The notes: a model not told the origin generated them from the sequence alone. DNA of 64,000 nt from Massilia sp. TS11 (GCF_022012445.1 NZ_JAKLTS010000010.1:1-64000), one strand, 5' to 3'. Counted from the first letter of the stretch, positions 47,449-56,463 are shown. Made by a program: numbers and translations.

Positions 47449-48789
47449 CAGGTCGAGCAGCTGGCTGTCGCTCGCGCCCATCCAGCGCCCGAGCGTGGCC
47501 GCATACTGGTCGACCGCCATGGTCGGCAACAGGCGGCCCTGGCCGACGTCGTCGGGGCCGTTGTTGGCCACGGCCGGCGCGATGCCGTAAAAGTTCTGAC
47601 CCTTGACGGCGCCGCCGAGCACGAAATGCATGCTGCCCCAGCCGTGGTCGGAACCGTCCTTGTTGCTCGTCAGCGTGCGCCCGAAGTCCGAGGCGGTAAA
47701 GCTGGTCACCTTGTCGGCCGCGCCGATTTCCTTCAGCGAGGCATGGAAGGCGGCCATCGCCTGGCTGACCAGGGTCAGCAGATTCGGGTGGGCCGTGGTC
47801 AGACCGTCGTGGGTGTCGAAACCGTTGAGGGCGACGAAGAACACCTGGCGCTTGGCGCCGAGCGCGTCGGCGCTGCCGATCATGCGCGCCACCATTTTCA
47901 GCTGGTCGGCCAGGCTGCTCTGGATCGGCCAGTTGGTCTGGAAATTCGGGGCCTTGGCCAGCGCCGCCGTCAGGCTGGCATTGGCGTCGATGGCGCGCTT
48001 GGTGACGCGGTTGTATTCGCTTTCGAACAGATTGCTGCGGTTCTGGGTGATCAGGCTCTGCAGGGCGCTGGTGGCGGCGCTCGAGCCGAACAGCGGCGTG
48101 CTCAGCGCGCCCAGCGCGACCGAGCCGGTGGTCGTCACCATGTACTGGTTGACGTTGCGGCCGGCCAGGTAGACGGCATTGCCCGACACGTTCACGGCGG
48201 TGAAGGTGGCATTTCCATTCCCGGCCTGGAACAGGTCGCCGATGCGCCCGCCCCAGCCCGAGGTCGCGCCCTCCGGATTCGAGGACTGCCACAGCGACTG
48301 CTGGTCATTGTGCGAGAACAGCTTGGGCGGCAGCTTGACGCTCTTGGCGTTGTACTGGGCCTTGGTGGTCGGCTGCACCAGGGTGCCGACATTGAGCAGC
48401 ACGGCCAGCTCGCCGCTATTGAACAGCGGCAGCAGCGGGGCCAGCTCGGGCGCCAGCGCGTACTGGCGCGCGAAGCCGCCACTGTCGAGCGGCGCCGTCT
48501 TCGGGCTCAGCACTGTGCCGGCCAGTTCGGCGCGCGTGTAGGCCAGCACCGGGCGCAGATTGGCGTAGGCCGTGTAGTTCGTGCTGTCGTAGGGAATCAG
48601 GGTATTCGCGTAGTCATTCCCGCCATACAGGAAGACACAGACGAGGGCCTTGTAATCGGTGGCCGTCGCGGCAGCGGCCTCGGCCATGGCGGCCAGGTTC
48701 AGGGCCCAGGGCGCGGCCACCCCGGTCAAGGACAGGGCGGACGCACGCTGGAGGAAGGCGCGGCGCGACGCATTCGGGCGGTGGGACAT
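47395..48789 (-). CDS. DUF1501 protein with Tat-like signal (pair 2)
   Basis: A 464-residue exported protein paralogous to the one at 29.2-30.6 kb. The N-terminus has ASRRAFLQRASALSLTGVAA, a twin-arginine motif plus hydrophobic region. It shares ALVCVFLYGGNDYANTLIP, NGFDTHDGL and TASDFGRTLTSN ... DHGWGSMH. It follows its DUF1800 partner by 11 bp on the same strand, so the pair order is the same as at the first locus. Confidence 0.9.
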   Translation of the reverse strand: MSHRPNASRRAFLQRASALSLTGVAAPWALNLAAMAEAAAATATDYKALVCVFLYGGNDYANTLIPYDSTNYTAYANLRPVLAYTRAELAGTVLSPKTAPLDSGGFARQYALAPELAPLLPLFNSGELAVLLNVGTLVQPTTKAQYNAKSVKLPPKLFSHNDQQSLWQSSNPEGATSGWGGRIGDLFQAGNGNATFTAVNVSGNAVYLAGRNVNQYMVTTTGSVALGALSTPLFGSSAATSALQSLITQNRSNLFESEYNRVTKRAIDANASLTAALAKAPNFQTNWPIQSSLADQLKMVARMIGSADALGAKRQVFFVALNGFDTHDGLTTAHPNLLTLVSQAMAAFHASLKEIGAADKVTSFTASDFGRTLTSNKDGSDHGWGSMHFVLGGAVKGQNFYGIAPAVANNGPDDVGQGRLLPTMAVDQYAATLGRWMGASDSQLLDLLPNLANFNASNRVLGFL

Positions 48790-48800
48790 GGCGCTTTCCT

Positions 48801-50471
48801 TTACTTGAGAACGAGGTAATCGGGCGCGGCCATCACCAGCGTGAGGGCGGCGTAGATGCGGTTCAGCTTGGCTGTATCGGTGTTGCTGGCCATGCTGTCG
48901 AGGGCGGTGCGGATCGTGCCCAGGGTGTCGCTGCCGAGCTGGCCGGCGGCCAGCACGGTATTGATCTCGTCGAGCAGGGCCTTGCTGTCGGCCGCCAGCG
49001 GCAGCAGGCTGCTGTAGTCGGCCGTCACGTCGTCCCAGCCGCGGCTGACCACGCGCTGCATGTAGTTGATGTAGCCGATCACCGCGCTTTCATTGGTGAT
49101 CTGGAATTCCGGCGCGACCAGGCCGGCATTCGCGATGCCGCTATTCGGCGGCACATAGCCGGGCCGGAAGAAGTTGAACACCGTCGGCGAGCGCAGCGGG
49201 CTCTGGCCGAGGCGGCTGGCCGGATCGCTGGTATTGCCGATCGCCCAGTTGCCGCTGGGCGAGCCGGCATTGTAGGCGCGCGCCCAGCCGCTCAGGCGCA
49301 GGATCGGCTCGCGCAGCTTGCCGCCGCTGGCCGCCGTGGCCAGGCTGCGCGCTTCGCTGTCGAGCAGCAGGGCCTTGAGCACAGCGCGCAGATTGCCGCG
49401 CGCGCCGCTGCCGTCGTTCTCGAACACGGCCGCGACCCGGCCTACATAGGCGGGCGAGGGATTGCTGGTGACCAGGCGCTGGATCAGCTGCTTGCTGACA
49501 AACGGCGCCACGTTCGGATGGGCGTAGATGATGTCGAGCGCGCGTTCGAGCGCGGCCGCGCCGTCGAGTCCGGCGCCGACGGTCTGGCCGAGGAAGCTCG
49601 AGGCGCCCGTTTCGTGGCGGCTGGCCACCATCGCCATCGGGCGGCGCAGGAAGTCGGGGGGCGAGGTGTCGCCGCCGGCCAGGTCGAAATCCCAGCCGGT
49701 GAACACGCGCGCCAGCTGGGTGATGTCGTCCTGGGTATAGGTTTCGACGATGGCGCCGTTCTTCAGCACCGGGGTGCCGTCCAGGTTCAGCTGGACCAGA
49801 CCGATCGTGAACAGCTGCAGCAGCTCGCGCGCATAGTTTTCGTCGGGCAGGGCGCCGGTCGTCGCATTGGCCTTGAGGTTGCCGCGGAAAGTCAGGTACA
49901 TGCCCATGGCCGGGCTCTTCGACACGGCGCTCAGCAGCTGCCGATAATTGCCGAAGGCATAGCTTTCCAGCAGGTCGAGCCAGGCGGCGCCGGCGAACTG
50001 GCGCCAGCCGCCGCTGTTGAGGCTGGATACGGAGACGACCAGGATTTCCGACAGCGCCAGGGTCATGCGCTGACGCAGGGTGTCGCCCGCGTTCAGCAGC
50101 TTGAACCAGACCACATTGTCGAAGCCGGTCTCGCTGTTCTTGTAGGTGGCGTTGTTATAGCCCTTGCTGATCAGCCAGTCCCAGCGCGAGGGCGTCGGCG
50201 CCATGTTGAACTGGGCCTCGAGCCAGGCCGCATAGCCCTGGTTCTGCACCTGGCCGATGTCGGCCCGGGTGGCGCCCATGCTGGCCTGGGCCAGGAAGCG
50301 CGCGGCCTCGTTGCTGGCAAGCGGGGCCGGGGTCGGACTCGGCGCCGGGCTCGGCACCGGTTGCACGGGGCTGCCACCACCACTGCCACCACCGCCGCAG
50401 GCGGTGAGCAGGGCAGCGCCGGCGAGGGCGGCGGGCAGCGCTGGGATCGGGGAGAGAGTGTCGTCGCTCAT
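48801..50471 (-). CDS. DUF1800 protein, putative lipoprotein (pair 2)
   Basis: A 556-residue protein shorter than its paralog because it lacks the N-terminal Ig-like region. The N-terminus LAGAALLTACGGGGSGGG looks like a lipobox with a Gly/Ser tether, although the segment before it is acidic rather than basic, so the true start may differ. A Pro-rich linker (PVPSPAPSPTPAPL) leads to DUF1800, which begins AARFLAQASMGATRADIGQV and contains NYARELLQLFTIG. First gene of the pair. Confidence 0.85.
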   Translation of the reverse strand: MSDDTLSPIPALPAALAGAALLTACGGGGSGGGSPVQPVPSPAPSPTPAPLASNEAARFLAQASMGATRADIGQVQNQGYAAWLEAQFNMAPTPSRWDWLISKGYNNATYKNSETGFDNVVWFKLLNAGDTLRQRMTLALSEILVVSVSSLNSGGWRQFAGAAWLDLLESYAFGNYRQLLSAVSKSPAMGMYLTFRGNLKANATTGALPDENYARELLQLFTIGLVQLNLDGTPVLKNGAIVETYTQDDITQLARVFTGWDFDLAGGDTSPPDFLRRPMAMVASRHETGASSFLGQTVGAGLDGAAALERALDIIYAHPNVAPFVSKQLIQRLVTSNPSPAYVGRVAAVFENDGSGARGNLRAVLKALLLDSEARSLATAASGGKLREPILRLSGWARAYNAGSPSGNWAIGNTSDPASRLGQSPLRSPTVFNFFRPGYVPPNSGIANAGLVAPEFQITNESAVIGYINYMQRVVSRGWDDVTADYSSLLPLAADSKALLDEINTVLAAGQLGSDTLGTIRTALDSMASNTDTAKLNRIYAALTLVMAAPDYLVLK

Positions 50472-50535
50472 GAGGTCCTCGCATTTGTCTGTACGAAACT
50501 CTAGGCCAATTTGCCTGCCAGCACCATAGAGAAGT

Positions 50536-50544
50536 TGTTACACT
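50536..50544 (+). promoter_or_regulatory. Extended -10 before the solute-binding gene
   Basis: TG-T-TACACT is an extended -10 match, lying 24 bp before ATG 50569. There is no clear -35. Confidence 0.35.
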
Positions 50545-50568
50545 GTGTTTTTATCACCGCGCTGATCG

Positions 50569-51372
50569 ATGAACCGCTTTTTCAGCCTGCTTGCACTGTG
50601 GCTGGCCGGAGTGACTTCGGCCATGGCCGGCTGTTCGCGTCCGATCCAGGTGCCGGTGGCGGCGATCGGCTTTTCCGTGACGGTCAAGAACGGTGAGGTC
50701 GGCGGCGTGTTTCCCGAGATGTTGAATGCCGTCATGGGCCGGCTCGGCTGCGAGCTGCGCTGGTCGGTGGTGCCGCGCGCGCGTCTGGAAGCGATGTTCG
50801 AAACCGGCCGCGCCGACATCCTGCTGGCGGCCACCCATTCGGCGCGGCGCGACCAGTACGGCGTGTTCATTCCGATGGTCAGTTCGCGCGCGACCATGGT
50901 CTCGCTGAAAAGCCGGCGCGCACCGATCAACACGATGGCCCAGCTGCTCGAGATGAAGGAGCTGCGCGTGGCCCTGGTGCGCGGCTACGATTACGGCGAG
51001 GCCTATCAGGACCTGATCCAGAAGCTGACGGCCCAGGGCCGCCTGTATCTGGAGCCCGATCCGCTGTCGGTGGCGCGCCTGCTCAGTGCGGGGATGGCCG
51101 ATGTCAGCATCCTGCCGCCGTCGGTGATGCTGGCCGTGGCCCAGAACGATCCGCGCGTCGAGCCCCTGCTGGCCCAGGTGCGCTTCGAGGCCCTTGCCGA
51201 GCTGCCCTGGATTCCGAGCGGCGTCTATCTGTCGCTGCGCTCGCTCAGTCCGGCCGACCGCGTCCAGATCGAAGCGGCCCTGGTGGCGGCCGGCAAGAGC
51301 GGCGTGCTCTACCAGGCCTTCCGCAAGGTCTTCCCGCCCGATATTCTGGCCGAGGGCACGCGTCCGCTCTGA
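50569..51372 (+). CDS. Periplasmic solute-binding protein (family 3-like)
   Basis: A 267-residue protein with a signal peptide (residues 1-18, FFSLLALWLAGVTSAMA) and a bilobal binding domain. The N-lobe contains GVFPEMLNAVMGRLGCELRW and a crossover typical of family-3 amino-acid binding proteins. No permease or ATPase is adjacent, so it may be an orphan receptor or signalling sensor. The ligand is unknown. The next gene converges with it at 7 bp. Confidence 0.8.
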   Translation: MNRFFSLLALWLAGVTSAMAGCSRPIQVPVAAIGFSVTVKNGEVGGVFPEMLNAVMGRLGCELRWSVVPRARLEAMFETGRADILLAATHSARRDQYGVFIPMVSSRATMVSLKSRRAPINTMAQLLEMKELRVALVRGYDYGEAYQDLIQKLTAQGRLYLEPDPLSVARLLSAGMADVSILPPSVMLAVAQNDPRVEPLLAQVRFEALAELPWIPSGVYLSLRSLSPADRVQIEAALVAAGKSGVLYQAFRKVFPPDILAEGTRPL

Positions 51373-51378
51373 GGCCGC

Positions 51379-51684
51379 CTAGTCGTTCTTGCGCAGGCGC
51401 GCGAGCAGAGCCTGGACATTGCTGCTGACCGGCTGGCCGTGGCGGCGCAGCAGCTGCACATTGAGCACGAGGTTTTCCAGCACCAGCTTGGCCGAGACGG
51501 CCAGCAGCGTCGTCAGCTTGTCCTCCGCGCTGAAGCTGTCCATGCGCTCGGCCATATCGCACAGGTGGCTGGCCACCAGCAGGTGCAGTTCCTCTTCCGC
51601 GAAGGGCAGATCGGCAAAGTCGATCGGGTCTTCGAGTTCGACTTCGTGCATCAGGGCGGCCAGCTGTTCGGGAGTAATCGCCAT
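51379..51684 (-). CDS. Hypothetical protein
   Basis: A 101-residue soluble acidic protein with no family I recognise. It is mostly helical by composition: ITPEQLAALMHEVELEDPID, then LLVASHLCDMAERMDSF. ATG 51684 is the sensible start; the open frame extends much further upstream but overlaps the next region with shadow-like composition. It lies between the binding-protein gene (convergent) and the MoaD-like gene (divergent, 75 bp gap). Confidence 0.6.
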   Translation of the reverse strand: MAITPEQLAALMHEVELEDPIDFADLPFAEEELHLLVASHLCDMAERMDSFSAEDKLTTLLAVSAKLVLENLVLNVQLLRRHGQPVSSNVQALLARLRKND

Positions 51685-51759
51685 GCGCTTCTTTCGTGTT
51701 GGCAGTGGCTCCATTCTAGGACTAAAATCGGCCGCTGTTAGGCTTCTTGCGGGGGGCGC

Positions 51760-52029
51760 ATGCCGCGTCTGGTTTTCACCCAACAACTTGCGCGCTTCCT
51801 GCCCGTGCCCGAGCAAACCGTGGCCGCGCTCAGCCTGCGCGGCGCGCTCGAAGAAGCCTTTGTCCACACGCCGCGCCTGCGCAGCTATGTGCTCGACGAC
51901 CAGGCCCATCTGCGCGAGAACGTCGTGATCTTCATCGATGGCCAGGCCCTGTCCGAGCGCGTGCGCCTCGACCAGGTCCTGCAAGCGGGCAGCACCGTGC
52001 ATGTGCTGCAAGCCCTGTCCGGAGGCTGA
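51760..52029 (+). CDS. MoaD/ThiS-like ubiquitin-fold protein
   Basis: An 89-residue beta-grasp protein ending in Gly-Gly (VLQALSGG), as in MoaD and ThiS, whose C-terminal Gly is activated as a thiocarboxylate. The middle ENVVIFIDGQALSERVRLDQ matches the fold. No moaE, thiG or activating enzyme is adjacent; instead an Asp-box protein follows after 1 bp, suggesting a functional pair. Confidence 0.82.
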   Translation: MPRLVFTQQLARFLPVPEQTVAALSLRGALEEAFVHTPRLRSYVLDDQAHLRENVVIFIDGQALSERVRLDQVLQAGSTVHVLQALSGG

Positions 52030-52030
52030 T

Positions 52031-53116
52031 ATGCCCCAACACCAACTCCACGTCGCGACCCGCAAAGGCCTGTTCACCCTGGAGCGCGGCGGCGCCGCCT
52101 GGCAGGTCGCCGCGACGGCCTTCCTCGGCGACCCCGTCAGCGCCGTGCTGGCCGATGCGCGCGACGGCAGCCTGTACGCGGCCCTGAACCTCGGCCATTT
52201 CGGCGTCAAGCTGCACCGGCGCGACGCGGCCGGCTGGCAGGAGGTGGCGGCCCCCGCCTATCCGCCCCAGCCCGAGGGCGTGGACGACAAGCTGGCCTGG
52301 AAGAACAAGCTGATCTGGACGCTGGAAGCGGGCGGCGCCGACCAGCCCGGCGTACTGTGGGCCGGCACGATTCCGGGCGGCCTGTTCCGCTCGGGCGACC
52401 GTGGCGCCAGCTGGGAACTGGTGCGCGGCCTGTGGGGCCGGCCCGAGCGCCAGGGCTGGTTCGGCGGCGGCTATCCGGAGCCGGGCATCCACAGCATCTG
52501 CGTCGACCCGCGCAACAGCGCCCATCTGCTGCTGGCCGTGTCCTGCGGCGGCGTCTGGCGCAGCGAGGATGGCGGGGCCAGCTGGTCGATCAGCGCGCGC
52601 GGCATGCGCGCCCACTACATGCCGCCCGAGCTCGTGGACGACCAGAACACCCAGGACCCGCACCGCATGCAGCGCTGCGCCGGCGCACCCGACACGCTGT
52701 GGGTGCAGCATCACGGCGGCATCTTCATCAGCCGCGACAATGCCCACAGCTGGCAGGAAATCTCGGCCCCGGTGTCGTCGTTTGGCTTTGCGCTGGCCGT
52801 CCATCCGCAGGACCCGGGCCAGGCCTGGTTCGTGCCGGCCCAGGCCGACCAGTGCCGGGTGCCGGTGGACGGCGCCCTGATCGTCAACCACACGCGCGAT
52901 GGCGGCGCCAGCTTTGCCACGGCGCGCGCCGGCCTGCCGCAGACCCAGTGCTACGACCTCGTGTATCGCCACGGTCTGGCCGTGGCCGACGACGGCCGCA
53001 CGCTGGCCTTCGGTTCGACCAGTGGCGGGTTGTGGCTGTCGGACGATGGCGGGCAGCAGTGGCAGGCGCTGGACGCGCGCCTGCCGCCCGTTTATGCGCT
53101 GGCCTTCGCGAAGTAG
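52031..53116 (+). CDS. Asp-box (BNR) repeat, sialidase-like protein
   Basis: A 361-residue beta-propeller protein without a signal peptide. At least four Asp boxes (S-x-D-x-G-x-x-W) are visible: SGDRGASW, SEDGGASW, SRDNAHSW and SDDGGQQW. Sialidases share this repeat, but no signature catalytic Arg triad is obvious, so hydrolase activity is unproven. The start at 52031 is 1 bp after the MoaD-like gene. Its end overlaps the TetR gene by 25 bp tail to tail. Confidence 0.82.
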   Translation: MPQHQLHVATRKGLFTLERGGAAWQVAATAFLGDPVSAVLADARDGSLYAALNLGHFGVKLHRRDAAGWQEVAAPAYPPQPEGVDDKLAWKNKLIWTLEAGGADQPGVLWAGTIPGGLFRSGDRGASWELVRGLWGRPERQGWFGGGYPEPGIHSICVDPRNSAHLLLAVSCGGVWRSEDGGASWSISARGMRAHYMPPELVDDQNTQDPHRMQRCAGAPDTLWVQHHGGIFISRDNAHSWQEISAPVSSFGFALAVHPQDPGQAWFVPAQADQCRVPVDGALIVNHTRDGGASFATARAGLPQTQCYDLVYRHGLAVADDGRTLAFGSTSGGLWLSDDGGQQWQALDARLPPVYALAFAK

Positions 53117-53709
53117 GCGAGGAACATCCCGGCCAGGGTCTGGACCAGCAGTTCGCCCTCGTCGGGGCTGAGCGGCGGACGTCCCATCATGATCTGCGGG
53201 AACAGGGCCTGGCCCTTGAGCTGGCCATGCAGCAGGGTCGCCATGAAGGCCGGATCGCCGGCCTGCAGGCGCCCGTCCTGCTGGGCCGCGCGCACCCAGG
53301 CCGTGATCGCTTCTTCCTTTTCACCGAGGCGCGCCACCAGTTCGCGCGCACGCGCCGGGCTGCGGATCGCCTCGGCCGTGGCGACGCGGGCGATGTCGAC
53401 CACGTTCGGGTCGGACAGCATGCGCAGCTTCTGGCGCAGCAGGGCCACCAGCTGCTCGCCCAGCGGCTGGGCCGGCGTGTAGCTGAGTTCGACGGCGGCC
53501 ACCTTGCTCAGCATCATGCACTGGATGATGGCGAGGAAGAGTTCGTCCTTGCTGGGGAAATGGTTGTAGACCGTGCGCTTGGACACCCCGGCCAAGGCCG
53601 CGATGCGGTCCATGCTGGTGGCCTCGAAACCGTGCTCGCGAAAGGCGGCCACGGCGGCATCGAGGATGGCCTGGCGTTTGCGGTCGGTAAGGCGGAGGGG
53701 GGCGCTCAT
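53092..53709 (-). CDS. TetR-family transcriptional repressor
   Basis: A 205-residue regulator with an N-terminal helix-turn-helix: RKRQAILDAAVAAFREHGFE, then ASMDRIAALAGVSKRTVYNHF (each quoted partly). The C-terminal ligand domain resembles AcrR-type C-terminal regions. It diverges from the MBL hydrolase gene, and a 15-bp palindrome lies in the shared 81-bp region, so it probably represses that gene and perhaps itself. Confidence 0.9.
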   Translation of the reverse strand: MSAPLRLTDRKRQAILDAAVAAFREHGFEATSMDRIAALAGVSKRTVYNHFPSKDELFLAIIQCMMLSKVAAVELSYTPAQPLGEQLVALLRQKLRMLSDPNVVDIARVATAEAIRSPARARELVARLGEKEEAITAWVRAAQQDGRLQAGDPAFMATLLHGQLKGQALFPQIMMGRPPLSPDEGELLVQTLAGMFLAYFAKASA

Positions 53710-53731
53710 GCAGATATTCTACACCAGCCAG

Positions 53732-53767
53732 TTTACTTTCCTCAAAAAGGGAACTACACTGTGTAGT
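53732..53767 (+). promoter_or_regulatory. MBL hydrolase promoter with TetR operator
   Basis: TTTACT (53732-53737), 17-bp spacer, TACACT (53755-53760). The perfect palindrome ACTACAC-T-GTGTAGT (53753-53767) overlaps the -10, as expected of a repressor site. The gene starts at 53791. Confidence 0.6.
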
Positions 53768-53790
53768 GTACTTTTAGAACGGAGACCCCC

Positions 53791-54825
53791 ATGCCCTACA
53801 CGACCCTGGCGCTGGACCGCAATCACGACAGCACCGAGCGCCACGCGCCGAACTACCACAATGGCAAGTTCTACAACACGCGGCCGATGCGGCGCATGGG
53901 CGTGCTCGAGTCGCTCGGCGTGATGTGGCGCTTCGCCTTCCACAAGCCGGCCAACACGGTGCCGCGCGGCCAGGTGCCGGTGCAGCGGCTGACGCGTGCC
54001 GACCTGATGGCGGCGCCCGACCAGACCCTGTTCCGGCTCGGCCATTCGACCATGCTGCTCAAGCTGCGCAATGGCTTCTGGCTGACCGATCCGGTGTTCT
54101 CCGAGCGCGCCTCGCCCGTGCAGTGGGCCGGCCCGGCACGCTTTCACGCGCCGCCGATCAGCATTGCCGAGCTGCCGCCGATCCAGGGGGTGATCCTCTC
54201 GCATAACCATTACGACCACCTCGACAAGGCGGCGATTCTGGCGCTGGCGGCGCGGACCGAGCATTTCCTGGCCCCGCTCGGCGTCGGCGACACCCTGATC
54301 CGCTGGGGCGTGGGCGCGGCCAAGGTCCAGCAGTTCGCGTGGTGGGAAGAAACCGTGGTGCGCGGCATCCGTTTCGTGGCCACGCCGGCGCGCCATTTCT
54401 CCGGGCGCGGCCTGGGCGACGCCAATGCCAGCCTGTGGTGTTCGTGGGTGATCGAGCAGCCCGGCCTGCGCCTGTTCTTCAGCGGTGACTCCGGCTATTT
54501 CGAGGGCTTTCGCGAGATCGGCGCGCGCTTCGGCGGCTTCGATCTGGCCATGGTCGAGACCGGCGCCTACAACCAGCAGTGGCCCGACGTCCACATGCAG
54601 CCCGAAGAAACCCTGCAGGCCCATCTCGATCTGGGCGGGCGCGTGCTGATGCCGATCCACAATGGCACCTTCGACCTCAGCATGCATGGCTGGACCGAGC
54701 CTTTCGAGCGCATCAGCACGCTGGCGGCGGCGGCCGGCGTGGCCCTGGCCACGCCCGCGATGGGCGAGCCGGTTGCACTGGCGGCCGCGGCCGGCGGACG
54801 CGCCTGGTGGCGTGAAGTCGATTAA
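53791..54825 (+). CDS. MBL-fold metallohydrolase, NAPE-PLD-like
   Basis: A 344-residue zinc hydrolase. The metal motif is SHNHYDHLD, followed by a His in ARHFSGRG and SGDSGYF with the bridging Asp. The N-terminal part (MGVLESLGVMWRFAFHKPAN) resembles proteins related to N-acyl phosphatidylethanolamine phospholipase D and UlaG. A substrate with a phospho- or lactone bond is likely, but not known. Control by the divergent TetR gene suggests induction by a small hydrophobic compound. Confidence 0.85.
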   Translation: MPYTTLALDRNHDSTERHAPNYHNGKFYNTRPMRRMGVLESLGVMWRFAFHKPANTVPRGQVPVQRLTRADLMAAPDQTLFRLGHSTMLLKLRNGFWLTDPVFSERASPVQWAGPARFHAPPISIAELPPIQGVILSHNHYDHLDKAAILALAARTEHFLAPLGVGDTLIRWGVGAAKVQQFAWWEETVVRGIRFVATPARHFSGRGLGDANASLWCSWVIEQPGLRLFFSGDSGYFEGFREIGARFGGFDLAMVETGAYNQQWPDVHMQPEETLQAHLDLGGRVLMPIHNGTFDLSMHGWTEPFERISTLAAAAGVALATPAMGEPVALAAAAGGRAWWREVD

Positions 54826-54836
54826 GGCGTCGCGGC

Positions 54837-55235
54837 TCAGGCCGTGACGTTGATCAGGCGGCCCAGTGCCTGGCCCTGGGTGTTGACGCTGCTGGCCTCG
54901 GCGGCGGTCGGCACAGAGCCGGCCACGGCGGGCGGAACGGGTACGGTCGGGGTCGTGGCCACGGCCGGCGCGCTGGCGCTGCTGGCCGGTGCAGTCGGCG
55001 TCTGCGCCGAGATGGCGCGGTCGAGACTGGGCTGGGTGGCGCGCGCGGCCGACTGCTCGGCCCGGTTGCTCTGCTGCTGCAGGCTGTCGTACTGACGCTG
55101 GTCGCGCTCGAGCGCGCGCCGGCTGTCGGTCAGGCGCTGCGCATCCTCGCTGACCTGCGCCTGATCACGCTGGACCTGGCGCTCGGCCTGGACCAGCGCA
55201 GCGCGCAGACTGCTGAGGGAAGCCACAGAGGGCAC
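54837..55235 (-). CDS. Hypothetical coiled-coil protein
   Basis: A 132-residue protein starting at GTG 55235 (AAAGGA ribosome site upstream). Residues about 10-65 are Gln/Arg/Glu-rich and form a coiled coil (VQAERQVQRDQAQVSEDAQR). The second half is Ala/Pro/Thr-rich and probably disordered. No signal peptide. I do not recognise a family. It lies convergent to the MBL gene. Confidence 0.6.
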   Translation of the reverse strand: MPSVASLSSLRAALVQAERQVQRDQAQVSEDAQRLTDSRRALERDQRQYDSLQQQSNRAEQSAARATQPSLDRAISAQTPTAPASSASAPAVATTPTVPVPPAVAGSVPTAAEASSVNTQGQALGRLINVTA

Positions 55236-55406
55236 GATGCTATCCTTTCAAGAAAAAAGCGGCAGGCTAGAGTTTCCCAGAATCGCTGCCTAGCTTTAGC
55301 GTAGGTCAAAATCGGACCTTGCGCTAGCTCAATTTGCTTGTTTTAGCGAAATGGTAGATGCTGTCAGGACGCTGCGAATGGCTAGCCGGCGGCCAGCGCA
55401 CTCAAG

Positions 55407-55421
55407 TATAATGACCGGTTA
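55407..55421 (+). promoter_or_regulatory. LacI-gene promoter with possible operator
   Basis: A perfect -10 TATAAT (55407-55412) has no convincing -35. Directly downstream, TGACCGGTTA (55412-55421) is an imperfect palindrome around CCGG, the kind of centre LacI-family proteins bind, suggesting autoregulation. Confidence 0.35.
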
Positions 55422-55449
55422 TCACCTTATGCTTACAGGTAATTCCGCC

Positions 55450-56457
55450 ATGAATCTGAAGAGCCTTGCCCGTGATCTCGGGATCTCGAAAACGACGGTG
55501 AGCCGTGCCCTCAATGGTTATCCCGAAGTCAACGCCCTGACGCGCGAGCGCGTGCTGGCCGCGGCCAAGGCGGTCGGCTACGAAGCCAACCCGATGGCGC
55601 GCAGCTTGGCCGTCGGCCGTTCCAATACCCTCGGCCTGATTTTCCCGATCGGCGCCTGCGGCAGCGACGCCATGTTCCACGCGATCGTGGGCGGCATGGC
55701 GCGCGCGCTCGAGGCCGACCGCAAGACCCTGTTCATGCAACCGGTCTCGGCCGCGCAGGAGCTCGGCGCCTACGAACAGATGGTGCGCGGGCGCCGCGTC
55801 GATGGCCTGGTCGTGTGCCGTCCGCGCGTCGACGATGCGCGCATCGCCCTGCTGCAGGAAAAGAACTTCCCCTTCATCGCCTTCGGCCGTTCCGAAGCGC
55901 GGCCCGGCTATGCCTGGTTCGACTATGACGACGTGGCCGGCGTGCGCCTGGCCGCCGAGCATCTGCTTGGCCATGGGCACCGCCGCATCGCCATGCTCAG
56001 CGGCCCGGAGGAGCTGCACTGCGTGCGCCAGCGCCGCGCCGGCCTGCTCGAGGCCCTGGCCGCGGCCGGGCTGCAGGCCGACCCGCGCCATCTGCATGGC
56101 GGCCTGAGCGACCGCCGTGGCGGCTATCAGGCGACCCAGGCCCTGCTGGCCCTGTCCGAGCGGCCGAGCGCGATTATCGTGGATAATCACCTGGCGGGCG
56201 CCGGCTGTGTGCAGGCCCTGCACGACGCCGGCCTGGCGCTCGGCAAAGACATGTCGGTCGTGGTCTGGGGCCAGCTCGAAGACAGTCTGTGCCGGACGGA
56301 ACTGACCACCGTGTCCGAACCGAAGGGCGAATGGGTGGGCGAGACTGTGATCTCGATGCTCAATGCGCGTGTGAAAGGCACGCCGGCCGAAGAACTGCAA
56401 ACCCTGTGGCAGCCCGCGCTGATGGTGGGCGCCTCGACCGGACCCTGTCCCAGTTAA
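55450..56457 (+). CDS. LacI-family transcriptional regulator
   Basis: A 335-residue regulator. The N-terminal domain NLKSLARDLGISKTTVSRAL with a hinge helix (ANPMARSLAVGRS) is followed by a periplasmic-binding-protein-like effector domain (LGLIFPIGACGSDA ...). Start ATG 55450 gives the classical N-terminus. The only neighbour on the same strand is the AEC transporter 6 bp downstream, its likely co-regulated partner. Effector probably a sugar or related compound, not known. Confidence 0.92.
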   Translation: MNLKSLARDLGISKTTVSRALNGYPEVNALTRERVLAAAKAVGYEANPMARSLAVGRSNTLGLIFPIGACGSDAMFHAIVGGMARALEADRKTLFMQPVSAAQELGAYEQMVRGRRVDGLVVCRPRVDDARIALLQEKNFPFIAFGRSEARPGYAWFDYDDVAGVRLAAEHLLGHGHRRIAMLSGPEELHCVRQRRAGLLEALAAAGLQADPRHLHGGLSDRRGGYQATQALLALSERPSAIIVDNHLAGAGCVQALHDAGLALGKDMSVVVWGQLEDSLCRTELTTVSEPKGEWVGETVISMLNARVKGTPAEELQTLWQPALMVGASTGPCPS

Positions 56458-56463
56458 ACGACG

